Positions 8,530 through 18,300 of a stretch of 64,000 bases of DNA are shown in pieces. The translations under genes and the position numbers were made by a program. Location of the stretch: positions 62,001-126,000 of the forward strand of contig NZ_PYMJ01000007.1 of assembly GCF_003025615.1 (NCBI RefSeq), written 5' to 3'. The notes beneath the pieces were generated by a model. It worked only from the letters and a program-made list of their open reading frames with translations, did not search any database and was not told where the DNA came from. Every line of letters begins with the position of its first letter. The first letter of the stretch is position 1. This stretch comes from Photobacterium frigidiphilum. GTDB taxonomy: Bacteria; Pseudomonadota; Gammaproteobacteria; Enterobacterales; Vibrionaceae.

Positions 8530-9882
8530 ATGAAAACTTTTTCTACCCTTGCTTTAGTTGTCAGTGCAGCTCTTCTTGCTGGTTGTAACGATACAGATTA
8601 CGTTCAGCCAATCGAAGTAAAAATAGCGACATACAATCTTTCATTTGACCGTGATACATTCGAAGAACTTGTTGCTGAGATGCAAATTACACCAGCAAAA
8701 CAAACAGAACTCGTTACAGCTTACTTAGACGGTACAATTGATAATGATAATGACAAACTGACAGCAGAAAAAGTTATTCAAATTCGTAATGTTGCTGCTG
8801 TTATCCAGAAAAATCGTCCTAATGTTCTTATGATGGCTGAATACAACAACGATGGTACTGGTGAAGACAAAGCTGCGCTAATTGGATTCCAAGATAACTA
8901 CTTATCTATCGCTCAAAGCATCGATGGTGCTGGTGGTGAAGCGAATCTTGAACCAATTACATTTCCTCACGTTGAGTCTTACTCTACAAACACAGGTCTA
9001 GCCAGCGGTCTTGATTTAGACAATAACGGTACAATTGGAGGTCTAGGCGACGATTGGGGCTTTGGTCAGTTCCATGGTAAATATGCGTTCGCGTTGATGT
9101 CGCAGTACGAAATTGATACTGATAACACGCGTTCTTTCCAAACATTTAAATGGAAAGATCTCGAAGGCTCAGAGATTCCGACTATCACTATTTGTGACGA
9201 CCCAGCTAAAATTCCAACTAGCATGAGCTGTGGTGATGAATGGTATTCCGCTGAAGAGTGGAAACAAGTTCGCCTTTCTTCAAAGAACCACGTAGATGCA
9301 CCGATCATCATTCCAACAGAGAATGGTGAGGAAGTCGTTCACCTTCTAATGTCTCACCCTACACCACCAGTATTCGATACAGGCAAAAACAAAGCTCAAA
9401 ATGCTGCAGAAGTTAAATTCTGGAATCAATATATTCAAGGTAAAGAATTTTTTTACGATGATGCTGGTCAGAACGGTGGATTAGCCAATGATGCTAAATT
9501 CGTTATCATGGGTGACCAAAACCTAGATCCAGTTGCTGGTGATGGTATAAGTGATGTGATGCAAACACTTCATCGTGACCCACTAGTAAATCAGAACGTG
9601 ATGAACGGTGAATTGTACCCTACCAGCTACGGTGCTTCAGAACACGCAGTAGATCAATCACTGACTCACCCTAAACCAAATCGTATCTCATCGACATTTG
9701 GTCTTGGCGTAGACTACGCAATTCCATCTGCAAACCTGAATATAGTTGATACTGGCGTTTATTGGTCTGCGTCTTACGAAGAAGGTCGTAAACTGTTTAA
9801 CGATACTCGTATCGGTGCAGGCGGCGATGGTAAATCTGTATCTTCAGACCACCGTATGGTTTGGATCAAAGCTAAATTCTAA
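8530..9882 (+). CDS. Endonuclease/exonuclease/phosphatase-family lipoprotein
   Basis: This 450-residue extracytoplasmic protein carries the EEP (DNase I-like) fold. The start at 8530 gives MKTFSTLALVVSAALLAGCN, a lipoprotein signal with lipobox LAGC; the frame is open to an ATG at 8488 that would bury the signal, and neither start has a strong ribosome-binding site. Metal and catalytic motifs appear in family order: ATYNLSF, MMAEYNN (metal-binding Glu), IMGDQNLDP (Asp-Asn pair) and SSDHRMV near the C-terminus (catalytic His). A 60-residue helical segment after ATYNLSF is unusual for plain DNase I relatives. Members include nucleases and phosphodi- or monoesterases, so the substrate is open. 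A possible Pho box upstream suggests phosphate scavenging. A terminator follows. Confidence 0.8.
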   Translation: MKTFSTLALVVSAALLAGCNDTDYVQPIEVKIATYNLSFDRDTFEELVAEMQITPAKQTELVTAYLDGTIDNDNDKLTAEKVIQIRNVAAVIQKNRPNVLMMAEYNNDGTGEDKAALIGFQDNYLSIAQSIDGAGGEANLEPITFPHVESYSTNTGLASGLDLDNNGTIGGLGDDWGFGQFHGKYAFALMSQYEIDTDNTRSFQTFKWKDLEGSEIPTITICDDPAKIPTSMSCGDEWYSAEEWKQVRLSSKNHVDAPIIIPTENGEEVVHLLMSHPTPPVFDTGKNKAQNAAEVKFWNQYIQGKEFFYDDAGQNGGLANDAKFVIMGDQNLDPVAGDGISDVMQTLHRDPLVNQNVMNGELYPTSYGASEHAVDQSLTHPKPNRISSTFGLGVDYAIPSANLNIVDTGVYWSASYEEGRKLFNDTRIGAGGDGKSVSSDHRMVWIKAKF

Positions 9883-9906
9883 TACCTAGTAGTACTTAAT
9901 GCGCGG

Positions 9907-9941
9907 AAGGACAATACGATAAAATCTTATTGTCCTTTTTT
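9907..9941 (+). terminator. Rho-independent terminator
   Basis: AAGGACAATA (9907-9916) pairs perfectly with TATTGTCCTT (9928-9937) around an 11-base loop and is followed by T's. It lies 25 bases after the stop codon of the EEP lipoprotein gene. Confidence 0.9.
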
Positions 9942-10036
9942 ACTCAAAATAAAACCAAACCTTAACGGTATACCGTTAATAGTCGATGACTATTTTTTAG
10001 AAACCTTTAAGGCAATATTTCCTACATGCCGCTTTT

Positions 10037-10912
10037 TTAATTACAGATACAATCAAGTGTATTCTTAAGTTCTTTGTCGTAGTTATCTACCCAAGCGTAA
10101 CGTTCACGGTACATTTTACGCTTTGGACGCTTGATATCTTCCATAGCCTTGCGTTCAGATTTAATAGGCAGCACATAGAAATAATCATTATGGGGTTCAC
10201 CATTATGCTCACTCCACAGACGATCATAATCAAGGTTAATCTCTTTGCTCTTTTTGCCATAACGCTTGGCAGTATATATATGTGCTGAATTCTTTACGGC
10301 ATAAATATTATTTATGCTCAAATTCGCAGCGAGTAAACGTAATGTTTCGACCATGAATGATTTGGGACGCAAACCATAAATTGTTTTGGTGAATAATTTA
10401 CTGAAACCATTATCGTTAGCGCCACCTTGCATACAGCCAATATAAATATCATTGTCGACAACGGTAAACGCAAGCACGTAATATTTATTATATTTAGAGT
10501 CTGTAAGCGTAAGTGTAAGCTCCCCCTCTTTTCTTGAATTTCTATCAAAGCTTAGGTTAATTAAATAATCTTGTTCGCCAATTTCTAGTTTATAAATGGT
10601 TAGTACGTCATCATATATTTTATGACGAGCATCAGTTGAGAATTTGTGTTCAAACCAGTCATAGTGCTTGATTAAGATATCAATAATTTCTTGTTTACTT
10701 AAGCCGTTACGTAAATAAGGAGTGATGCATTTGGTTACGAAATTTGGCTGTTTTTTAAAGAGCATTTTTCGTTCATCATGAGCAAAATTCTCATCCATTT
10801 TTTTTATATAGGGATAATGTAATAAAGTTCGAGTGATGAACTTAACTATAGCTTTTTTCTTTCCGCTATTTTTATGACTATTGGCTTCAAGAGCCATACT
10901 AATTATATTCAT
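10037..10912 (-). CDS. VirK/YbjX (DUF535) family protein
   Basis: This protein of about 291 residues belongs to the DUF535/VirK/YbjX family. The conserved block GCMQGG, then FTKTIYGLRPKSFMVETLRLLA and INNIYAVKN, is the family signature, in the second half. Enterobacterial relatives have been linked to virulence and antimicrobial-peptide resistance, but no biochemical role is settled. The frame is open from a GTG at 10954; the ATG at 10912 (MNIISMALE) was preferred, although no start has a good ribosome-binding site. There is no signal peptide, and the C-terminus is very basic (IKRPKRKMYRERYAW). It is monocistronic. Confidence 0.8.
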   Translation of the reverse strand: MNIISMALEANSHKNSGKKKAIVKFITRTLLHYPYIKKMDENFAHDERKMLFKKQPNFVTKCITPYLRNGLSKQEIIDILIKHYDWFEHKFSTDARHKIYDDVLTIYKLEIGEQDYLINLSFDRNSRKEGELTLTLTDSKYNKYYVLAFTVVDNDIYIGCMQGGANDNGFSKLFTKTIYGLRPKSFMVETLRLLAANLSINNIYAVKNSAHIYTAKRYGKKSKEINLDYDRLWSEHNGEPHNDYFYVLPIKSERKAMEDIKRPKRKMYRERYAWVDNYDKELKNTLDCICN

Positions 10913-10954
10913 GGTAAAACATTTATGGTGACTACATATAAAAAGATTATACAC

Positions 10955-11299
10955 GCAATAGAACAGCGTACAAAATAATAATGTAGATCAACTTAAATTA
11001 TAACTTTAGAATTATATTTGTATGAACACGCCACCAATTAAAAACAAATACTTTAAAATCAAATGCTTACGCGAATTAAATTGATGTACTCTCGTTGAAA
11101 TAAATACTTTTTCAACCCTAAAAAAACACTGTAAACTAAGATCCCATTATTGTATCGTGGCTTTATAATTACCGAGATGATTTTTATAAGCCTTATCAAC
11201 CGAGGATTAGTCAACACTGGCGATTTTATCTTCAATCACAAATAAAGGACTCAATGTTACCGTGAAAACCAGCGCTTCATTGCTTAACGTTAACCACCA
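10955..11299. other. Intergenic region, no gene seen
   Basis: About 345 AT-rich bases between the VirK/YbjX gene and the small secreted-protein gene, both on the minus strand. GTTGAAA and TTTCAAC form a 7-bp inverted repeat near 11093-11115, possibly a weak hairpin. A plus-strand frame at 11262-11465 exists only because it overlaps the small minus-strand gene. Confidence 0.35.
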
Positions 11300-11584
11300 T
11301 CAATCACAATACGTATTCTTACCAACAGTACGGCAAGTGGCTGACTTGCGGTTACCTTGTGAATCTGTTCTTGTCTCAAACTTAGTGCTTGATTTTTGGT
11401 TACTGACAAACCCCTTTTTTTCCTTTGTATCCACCTTATTAGTTTGGCTCTCATACTTAGTGTAGGTTGAACCATCACTGCAATGGGTTTGCTTCATTGA
11501 ACCAGCCCCATAGGTAGTGCAATTAATAGCATGGACTGAAAACGACATGCATACGAATACTGCAATAATGAGTAGACTTTTCAT
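11300..11584 (-). CDS. Small secreted protein, 94 aa
   Basis: This protein has a signal peptide, MKSLLIIAVFVCMSFSVHA, cut before INCTT. The mature part of about 75 residues has four cysteines, near the two ends (INCTTYG, QTHCSDGS, SATCRTVG and TYCD-end), which could form two disulfides in the periplasm, and a Lys/Ser/Thr-rich middle. Its ATG overlaps the stop of the upstream 83-codon gene by one base (TGATG), and AAGGAGG lies 4 bases ahead; a GTG just before the ATG is too close to that site. No family is recognised. Confidence 0.6.
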   Translation of the reverse strand: MKSLLIIAVFVCMSFSVHAINCTTYGAGSMKQTHCSDGSTYTKYESQTNKVDTKEKKGFVSNQKSSTKFETRTDSQGNRKSATCRTVGKNTYCD

Positions 11585-11835
11585 CACTCCTCCTTAGCAC
11601 GCAAACCTAATTCTTGCCCATACTCTTCCAACTGAACGCGCAGTATTTGATCAAGTTTGTTGACTTGTGCCTTATACCAATAAACCAGTAATACATTACT
11701 CTTGTTAGTATGGATGATAAGCGCTTCACTTTCTGAGTTTGTACAGCAAGAAGAAAGACTTGATGTGTTGAATATTTTTAAACAGTCGTCATAAACATGG
11801 TTCCAATCATCTTCTATCACCTGTAAAGTACGCAA
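11584..11835 (-). CDS. Small hypothetical protein, 83 aa, probable TTG start
   Basis: The only in-frame initiator is TTG at 11835; an ATG at 11840 is out of frame and a stop lies upstream at 11856. The product has no membrane segment or signal peptide. It carries a pair of adjacent cysteines (SSCCTNSE) and a helical, acidic C-terminus (LDQILRVQLEEYGQELGLRAKEE). Its stop codon overlaps the start of the secreted-protein gene, so the pair is probably one operon. No strong ribosome-binding site is visible. The function is unknown and the reality of the gene is moderately supported by the coupling. Confidence 0.42.
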   Translation of the reverse strand: MRTLQVIEDDWNHVYDDCLKIFNTSSLSSCCTNSESEALIIHTNKSNVLLVYWYKAQVNKLDQILRVQLEEYGQELGLRAKEE

Positions 11836-11986
11836 AACATTACTATAGAGGCGCTAATCCTCTCTTGTTCAACGGTAATGATCCAAACAGATTTAAGCTG
11901 CCTACTTTCTACATCATTAGATGACAAAACAGCACTATGCTGTATAAAGCGGGTGGATTTGCTAAATAAGAAAGAGTACTGAACAG

Positions 11987-12235
11987 ATGAAAAATGAACA
12001 TGATGTAATTGATAGCCTAGAAGAACTAGAACGTTTTCTACTGACTATTGAAAATGGTGGTCTGGGTTTAAAAGACGTTGCAGGTGTAGGCATGGCAACC
12101 AATAACACTGATGGCCGCCCTTTCGTTGCGGTATTCGATAATAACCAGAAACTTATTCTTGCACAGTGGATTTCTCAAGACGTTTATGAAAACGGTAAAG
12201 ATCTTGTTCGTAATGGCCCACAGCGTAAGCATTAA
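11987..12235 (+). CDS. Small conserved-looking cytoplasmic protein, 82 aa
   Basis: This 82-residue acidic protein has an N-terminal helix (DVIDSLEELERFLLTIENGG) followed by what look like beta strands (RPFVAVFDNNQKLILAQWIS). There is no signal peptide or membrane segment. It is preceded by a purine-rich AGAAAGAG and followed by a terminator, and its codon use resembles well-expressed genes nearby. I do not recognise a domain, and no neighbour suggests a role. Confidence 0.6.
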   Translation: MKNEHDVIDSLEELERFLLTIENGGLGLKDVAGVGMATNNTDGRPFVAVFDNNQKLILAQWISQDVYENGKDLVRNGPQRKH

Positions 12236-12272
12236 AGCCTTCTTGCTCTAATACCAAGAACCATCGTCGATT

Positions 12273-12320
12273 AAAACGCCACCAATTACCATTATTACTC
12301 GTAATTGATGGCGTTTTTTA
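12273..12320. terminator. Rho-independent terminator between convergent genes
   Basis: A 17-bp stem (12273-12289 with 12301-12317) with a single C-A mismatch is followed by a run of T's on the plus strand. The A-run ahead gives T's on the other strand, so it may also end the two-component operon. Confidence 0.88.
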
Positions 12321-12369
12321 TGAACAATAGAATCTAGTAATTACAACTTTGTAGTACTTAGTCATTAAT

Positions 12370-13641
12370 TCAGCAAGATAGGTTTAATTCAGCGCAACAC
12401 CCTTCACTTAGGTTTTCTGTTAGCGAGAACGTCCAACCATAGCTATCACATAATCGCTTCACAATTAGCAATCCAAGCCCATGTTCAGTACCTGCCTCTT
12501 CATTAAGCCCACAGCCTGAATCTATAACCTTTATGCGATTGCTTGTGACCACAACCTCGATTTTGCCTTGCTCTGTGAATCGTATAGCATTGTCTAAAAG
12601 GTTTTTTAAGACCATATCAAATACGGCTGGAGGTAAATTGATCTGTGTATCAGGCTCAACCGAAAGCAAAATCTGTACCCCTGCATTCAGTTTTTTATAG
12701 TATTTATCAAGACTAATATCTTGCGAGCATATCGGGCGTAGTTGATGCGCATCTCGCACGTTTTCTTGTTTCACTATGCTTAGCAGCACTTCAACCGTAG
12801 CTTGCATGTTATTTGCTGCAATTAAAATCCGTTCTCTTTGCTTACTCTGAAAATCAGGATCGTCTTTCATTGCCTGAAGACTAGCAGCACCAAGCACCAC
12901 AGCGATCGGCGTTTTCAGCTCATGACTCGCGTACTTTGCAAACATCATCTCTTGCTTTGCTAGCCGCTCTTTCATCTGTTTATACGTATTTAAGTGGTGT
13001 TTAAGCGCCTTAATTTCATCAATTGAACGTTCTGACACATGGAAATCTTCTTCTTTATTTGCTGTTAATTGCTCACACAGTTCTGAAACAGGAGACATCA
13101 AACCATCAAAAAGCCGATGAAGAGAAAAACGCAGAAATGCAATAAGAAAAGCCATTAGTCCAAATGAAATTAACATAAGGATATTCCAGCTATCGTCACC
13201 AAATTCAATATCTCGGCTGCCTATAACCAAGTAAAGAGGAACACGTGCGCCCGATGACTCAACGAAGGGGGCGTAGTATACCATGAACCCATCTTCACTA
13301 AAGACGCGAAACCGTGTCACAACACCCTCTTCATAAGGTAATAGGCTCTTCAATTCTTTATCTAATGCCGCTTCACTATAATAAGCGCGAACATAAGGAC
13401 CAAGCTGGGAGAAATCATCTTTTACTAATATAAAATGATCTTTTGCAATGCTTTCAAACGATCTCAAATGGCGTTCTAATTGGGTATTTTCATTGAATAT
13501 TAAGTACAATGAGAAAGAGAAGAACACCAACGAAGAAGACGTTAATGCAATCACCGAGAATACAAAAATCAATCTTGATTTAACATCGAAAATCGAATTA
13601 CCCAACGGTTTTCGAAATATCAGTTTTCTAAGCCATTTCAT
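12370..13641 (-). CDS. Sensor histidine kinase of a two-component system
   Basis: This 423-residue inner-membrane kinase has two membrane segments (about 24-47 and 152-172) enclosing a periplasmic sensor of about 100 residues with no recognised ligand fold. A HAMP-like linker follows, then the dimerisation helix with the phospho-acceptor His240 (YASHELKTPIAVV), the N box (LKNLLDNAIRFTE), and the G boxes (VIDSGCGLN, EHGLGLLIVKRLC). It begins two bases after the response-regulator stop and belongs to the same operon. The operon is divergent from an RND efflux pair, which suggests that the kinase controls that pump; this is inferred from position. Confidence 0.9.
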   Translation of the reverse strand: MKWLRKLIFRKPLGNSIFDVKSRLIFVFSVIALTSSSLVFFSFSLYLIFNENTQLERHLRSFESIAKDHFILVKDDFSQLGPYVRAYYSEAALDKELKSLLPYEEGVVTRFRVFSEDGFMVYYAPFVESSGARVPLYLVIGSRDIEFGDDSWNILMLISFGLMAFLIAFLRFSLHRLFDGLMSPVSELCEQLTANKEEDFHVSERSIDEIKALKHHLNTYKQMKERLAKQEMMFAKYASHELKTPIAVVLGAASLQAMKDDPDFQSKQRERILIAANNMQATVEVLLSIVKQENVRDAHQLRPICSQDISLDKYYKKLNAGVQILLSVEPDTQINLPPAVFDMVLKNLLDNAIRFTEQGKIEVVVTSNRIKVIDSGCGLNEEAGTEHGLGLLIVKRLCDSYGWTFSLTENLSEGCCAELNLSC

Positions 13642-14322
13642 TTATGCTTCCAGCCTAAAACCAAATTTCGGCACTGTAATTAACATCGGCTTTTTAAAAG
13701 GCTTATCTAGTACATTGCGCAGTAGATAGATGTGGCTACGCAAAACATCTTTGTCAGGCACATCTTCTCCCCATATTTCATGAATCAAGACATCACGAGA
13801 AACCATTTCTGGCGCTGTTTTCGTCAGTTTCACTAAGATTTGATACATTACAGGGGTTACTAGCAGTTGCTTCCCTTCTCGCATTACCTTATGTGAACGC
13901 TGATCAATAATGAGCGAGCCAAACTGAATAAGCGAGCTTGCCACGTCGCCACGATAACGCTTAATCAATGCACTTAACCGTACTTCAAGTTCTGGAAAAT
14001 TAAACGGTTTAGAGACAAAGTCATCTATACCTCGTTCAAACCCTTTTAACAGATCTTCACGGCCATTGAGCGCTGTTAACATTAAAATTGGTGTTGTACA
14101 GCCATTCTCTCGGAGTTCTTTCGCGACTTGCATACCGTCTTTTTTGGGCATCATTACATCAAGAATAATGGCGTCAAAATCATTTTCGAGCGCCAATTTA
14201 AGTCCTAATTCTCCATTATCGGCAAAATCGACCTCAGCACCTTTTACTTCAAGAAAATCGGCAAGAATACCTTGTAGTTCCTCGTTATCTTCAACAACTA
14301 AAACCTGTTTATTCTCAAGCAT
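13642..14322 (-). CDS. OmpR-family response regulator
   Basis: This 226-residue regulator has an N-terminal receiver domain with the acidic pocket (VEDN), the phospho-acceptor Asp55 (IILDVMMPKKDG) and the conserved Lys in SKPFNFPE. A C-terminal winged-helix DNA-binding domain follows (VTPVMYQILVKL, EIWGEDVPDKDVLRSHIYLLR). The tail KPMLITVPKFGFRLEA is the usual wing end. It is the first gene of the two-gene operon, with the kinase downstream. Direct repeats of TCGACA one helical turn apart in the divergent promoter region are good candidates for its binding site. Confidence 0.9.
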   Translation of the reverse strand: MLENKQVLVVEDNEELQGILADFLEVKGAEVDFADNGELGLKLALENDFDAIILDVMMPKKDGMQVAKELRENGCTTPILMLTALNGREDLLKGFERGIDDFVSKPFNFPELEVRLSALIKRYRGDVASSLIQFGSLIIDQRSHKVMREGKQLLVTPVMYQILVKLTKTAPEMVSRDVLIHEIWGEDVPDKDVLRSHIYLLRNVLDKPFKKPMLITVPKFGFRLEA

Positions 14323-14446
14323 CGCCAGTATCTCGCATTACATTGTTATCTTTCACTATCCTAGCAATTTTTTGTCAAATTAATGTCGAATCACTTCATA
14401 TTTATTGTGTCGTCTTTCTTTTATCGTGTTTTTTGTTGTATAGCAT

Positions 14447-14463
14447 TCGACAAAAACTCGACA
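14447..14463 (+). promoter_or_regulatory. Candidate response-regulator site (direct repeats)
   Basis: Two copies of TCGACA start 11 bases apart (14447 and 14458), which is the spacing OmpR-family dimers use. An inverted copy, TGTCGA, occurs at 14384. The repeats lie 47-63 bases before the efflux adaptor start in the shared promoter region. Confidence 0.45.
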
Positions 14464-14509
14464 TTATTTTTCGCACAATAGGGTCAGTTGATCTAATGAG
14501 AATATAACA

Positions 14510-15322
14510 ATGAAAAAGAATCTACTGACCTTAGGTTTATTTGGCACATTGCTTTCACAGCCAGTATTAGCCTTAGACCTTATTGGGCACACAAAGAGTA
14601 AAAATCCTCTCAATGTGGTATCTGAAATAAGTGGCACTATCGAGTCTGTCGGTATTGAAACAGGCGAGCAGATTAAATTAGGAACCATTCTCGCCACGAT
14701 TAAAGCACAAGATTTTGAGCTTGAAGTAAACAAACAAAAAGCCAATCTCGACCTTGCACAAGCCGACCTTAAAATAAAAAAATCACTGTATGGTCGTTAC
14801 CAAGAGCTACGTAAAAAGAACAGTTTATCGCAAAATGAGCTTGATATTTCTGCAGCAGATTATGACAGTGCAACAGCTAAAGTGGTTCTAGCAAAAATTG
14901 AGTTAAAAAAAGCACAACTTGATCTGGAAAGCACCCATATTAACTCCGCAATTAATGGCTATGTAGTAAGCCGTTCCGTTGAAAATGGCGCATGGGTGAA
15001 TCAAGGGGATTTACTCTACCAAATTGTGAATATTGATATTCTTAACGTACGTCTTCTTGCCAGTGAATTTGATATTGGTGAACTACATGTGGGTCAAGAT
15101 ATAGAAATATGGTCTGAAGCTAATCCACAATTAAAAGTGCGTTCAGTCATCAAACGGATTGGAGTAGAGATCGATCCTGAAAGCTTTGCTTACCCGATAG
15201 AGGTTGAAATCAAAAACCCAGAACATATTTTCAAACCGGGAATGTCGATTCATGCTTCAACTCAAGTCTCTAGCTTAACCCCTGTTATTACACAATCTGA
15301 TAATTTATTGGTATCTCAATGA
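14510..15322 (+). CDS. RND efflux periplasmic adaptor (membrane fusion protein)
   Basis: This 270-residue adaptor is short for the family. A signal peptide (MKKNLLTLGLFGTLLSQPVLA) precedes a biotinyl-lipoyl-like half motif (VVSEISGTIESVGIETGEQIKLGTIL, written here for its position at about 38-63). Then come a coiled-coil hairpin (about 75-140), the second lipoyl half (INSAINGYVVSRSVENGAWV) and a beta-barrel domain. It lacks a lipobox. Its stop overlaps the RND start (ATGA), so the two are translated together. No TolC-like gene is adjacent, so the pump probably uses a shared outer-membrane channel. Confidence 0.9.
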   Translation: MKKNLLTLGLFGTLLSQPVLALDLIGHTKSKNPLNVVSEISGTIESVGIETGEQIKLGTILATIKAQDFELEVNKQKANLDLAQADLKIKKSLYGRYQELRKKNSLSQNELDISAADYDSATAKVVLAKIELKKAQLDLESTHINSAINGYVVSRSVENGAWVNQGDLLYQIVNIDILNVRLLASEFDIGELHVGQDIEIWSEANPQLKVRSVIKRIGVEIDPESFAYPIEVEIKNPEHIFKPGMSIHASTQVSSLTPVITQSDNLLVSQ

Positions 15323-18300
15323 ACGGCTTTATTGCTTATTTTGCCCAGCGTAGTTTTCTCGCACGTATCATGACCACCATGGTGTTATTGGTGGGGGCAG
15401 CTTCACTCAGCACTCTTAAACTCCAAGAATTACCTGATATCGCATTTGAAGAAGTTGAGATTACCACTCAATACCCCGGTGCGACCGCGCAAGATGTGGA
15501 AGTCAACATTACCAATTTGATCGAGAAAGAGATCAAACCTGTCGAAGGAATTCGAAAGTTTACCTCGCAATCTTCTGATGGTTTATCTGCAATCTCTATT
15601 GAAATGGATGAATCTGCAGATACGGCAAAAGTGTTACGTGATATCCAACAAGCAGTTGATCGCGTAAATGGATTGCCGAAAGATGTTACTAACCCACCAC
15701 TTGTGGTGCAACGTGGTACCGCTTCATTTGAAGTACTCACATTCGGGGTAAGTCACCAAGGCGATTATAGTGAACTGCAATCTTATGCCCGTCAGTTAGA
15801 GAAGACGCTAAAGAGCGTATCGGGAGTCGGTACCATCAGCATGACAGGATTCAATGAACGTGAATTCTGGATTGAAATCGATCCGATCAAAGTCAGCCGC
15901 TATAAATTAACCTTTGATGAAGTGATCTATGCGGTGAATAACCGTAATTTATCGTTATCTGGCGGGATGGTTGAATCTTGGAACAGCGACCAAAAAATAG
16001 TCACCATGACACAGGTGAAGTCGATTGAAGAGTTAGCACAAACAGTGATTAAAGTGCTTCCTACTGGTGGGCTTATTCGTCTAGCAGACATTGCTAAAGT
16101 CGTCGATACCTTCGAAAAAGCCTCTCAAGAAGGGGTTATTAATGGTGAACCTGCCATTCTATTCAGTATTACTAAGGGTTCAAACGCCGATATTATTGCA
16201 ACCATCGATAATATAAAAACACTGATTGAAAACGAAAAATCTCGCATCGGTGATACCTTCACATTCAGCTATGGACTCAATTTAGCCGATGACATGAGCG
16301 ACAAGTTTTCTATTGTTTCAACCAATGGTGGCATCGGTCTTATACTTGTATTAGCTGTATTAAGTATGATTTTGAAACGCCAAATCGCTTTTTGGGTATC
16401 CGTTTCTATTCCATTTTGTGTACTTGGGGTAATGGCTGTTCTACCAATACTTGGCATGAACCTTGATAGCATAACGTTGGCAGCATTGTTACTGGTGATA
16501 GGCATCATCGTAGATGATTCAGTGATTGTTGCCGAAAGTATCTACCAAGAGAAAGAAAGTGGTAAAAGTGCACTAGAAGCTGCGGTTATTGGTACACAAA
16601 AAGTCATTAAGCCCATTATTGCCAGTTTAACAACAACCGCTTTGGTGTTCATTCCCATGTTCTTTATTCCCGGTACTATGGGCAAAGCGATTGTTGTTAT
16701 TCCTATTACGGTGATTATCGCGCTGTTATTTTCTTTGGCTGAGTGTACGTATACCCTGCCCGCGCACCTTGCAAATTCACTTAATAAAACAGAAGTAAAA
16801 CCCAAAACATCTGATTACTTTCAGTCAATAACAAATGCTTATACTAACTTACTCACACGGTGCTTACAGTTCAAAAAAAGCGTATTAGTGATCGCCGTTA
16901 TTATGCTTGCTGTCGGCGTTGGGTTAGTGACCAATCTAAAGCTTGATATCTTTCCGTCAGAGTCGGCAAAGTACATTGAAGTCTACACAGAAGTTCAACC
17001 CGGTACGCCACTGAATAAAGTGCGTGAAGCGCATGCTCTACTTGAAAAAACGATTACGGCACTGCCTAAAAATGAGCTGAAAAGTTATGAACTCACATAC
17101 AGTAGCCCTGTAAGTACCGGATTAATTGTCTTAACTAACTTTGAAAGCCGAGAGCGCACTGCAGATTCGATCATCAAAGATCTGAACAATAAACTTAAAA
17201 ATGTAAAAGAGCTGTCATTTGTAAAGTTATCTGTCGATGCTGGTGGCCCTCCACCTGGTGAGCCTGTTGAAGTGCGGGTAATGAACGGTACACCGCAAGA
17301 ACGTAATGACGCAGTATCGTTAGTAACAGATTGGCTTAATACACAGAAAGGATTAGATAAGATCACCCATAACGAGGCTTTAAAAGATCCTCAGTTACAG
17401 ATCATTCCTCAATATGAATGGCTAGCACGTTATAACCTTACCGTGGCTGATTTAGCATCAACATTGCGCATCGCTTTTGAAGGTGACACGGTAACGTCAA
17501 CATGGCTGGGCGATCAAGAAATAGACTTACGTGTCATTCTAAATGAAGATTATCGAACCATTGAAAGGCTCGCCACAACGAAAATCTACACCGCAGATGG
17601 TGTGCAAGTACCACTAAGCCGCCTTGCTAAAGTGGAACATATTGAGGCTCCGCGTTTAATCCAACATTACAACGGCGATCGTGAAGTTACAGTAACAGCC
17701 CAGATAACCGATGAGACACTCAGTTCAGTCGCATTAAGTGAAACCATGCTTACTGAGCTACAAAGTCAATTACCCTCACAGGTATCTATTGAAATTGGTG
17801 GCGAAGCAGAAAGTACCAACGAAACCATGAGTGGATTTGTCGTCGCTTTTCCAGCTGCAATCATTGGTATCTACTTTGTGCTGGCTATAATGTTTAACTC
17901 GCTATTGCAGCCATTATTGATCATGGTTGTTATTCCATTCGCGGTAATCGCAGCGTTAATGGCATTATTTGTTCACATGCAACCAATATCTCTGTTCGCT
18001 CTGATTGGCGTGCTTGGTATGACCGGGGTTGTTGTGAATAACTCACTGGTGTTGATTAACCGAATAAATGAGCTGATTAGTGAAGGCAAAGACACCTTGC
18101 ACGCCATAATGGAAGCATCGGCAAGTCGTTTAAGACCGATTCTTCTTACATCCCTAACTACAGTCGTTGGTCTACTACCACTCGCATATGGCTTTGGCGG
18201 AACCGATGTGTATATGGGCCCTATGTCTTTAACACTCGGTTATGGATTACTCTTTTCACTACCCGTTGTTCTAATTGTTATTCCATGTCTATATTTGACA

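Noticed and set aside
11262..11465. Plus-strand frame of 67 codons
   Set aside because: It is antisense to the small secreted-protein gene, which has a signal peptide and a strong ribosome-binding site; the plus frame has neither.
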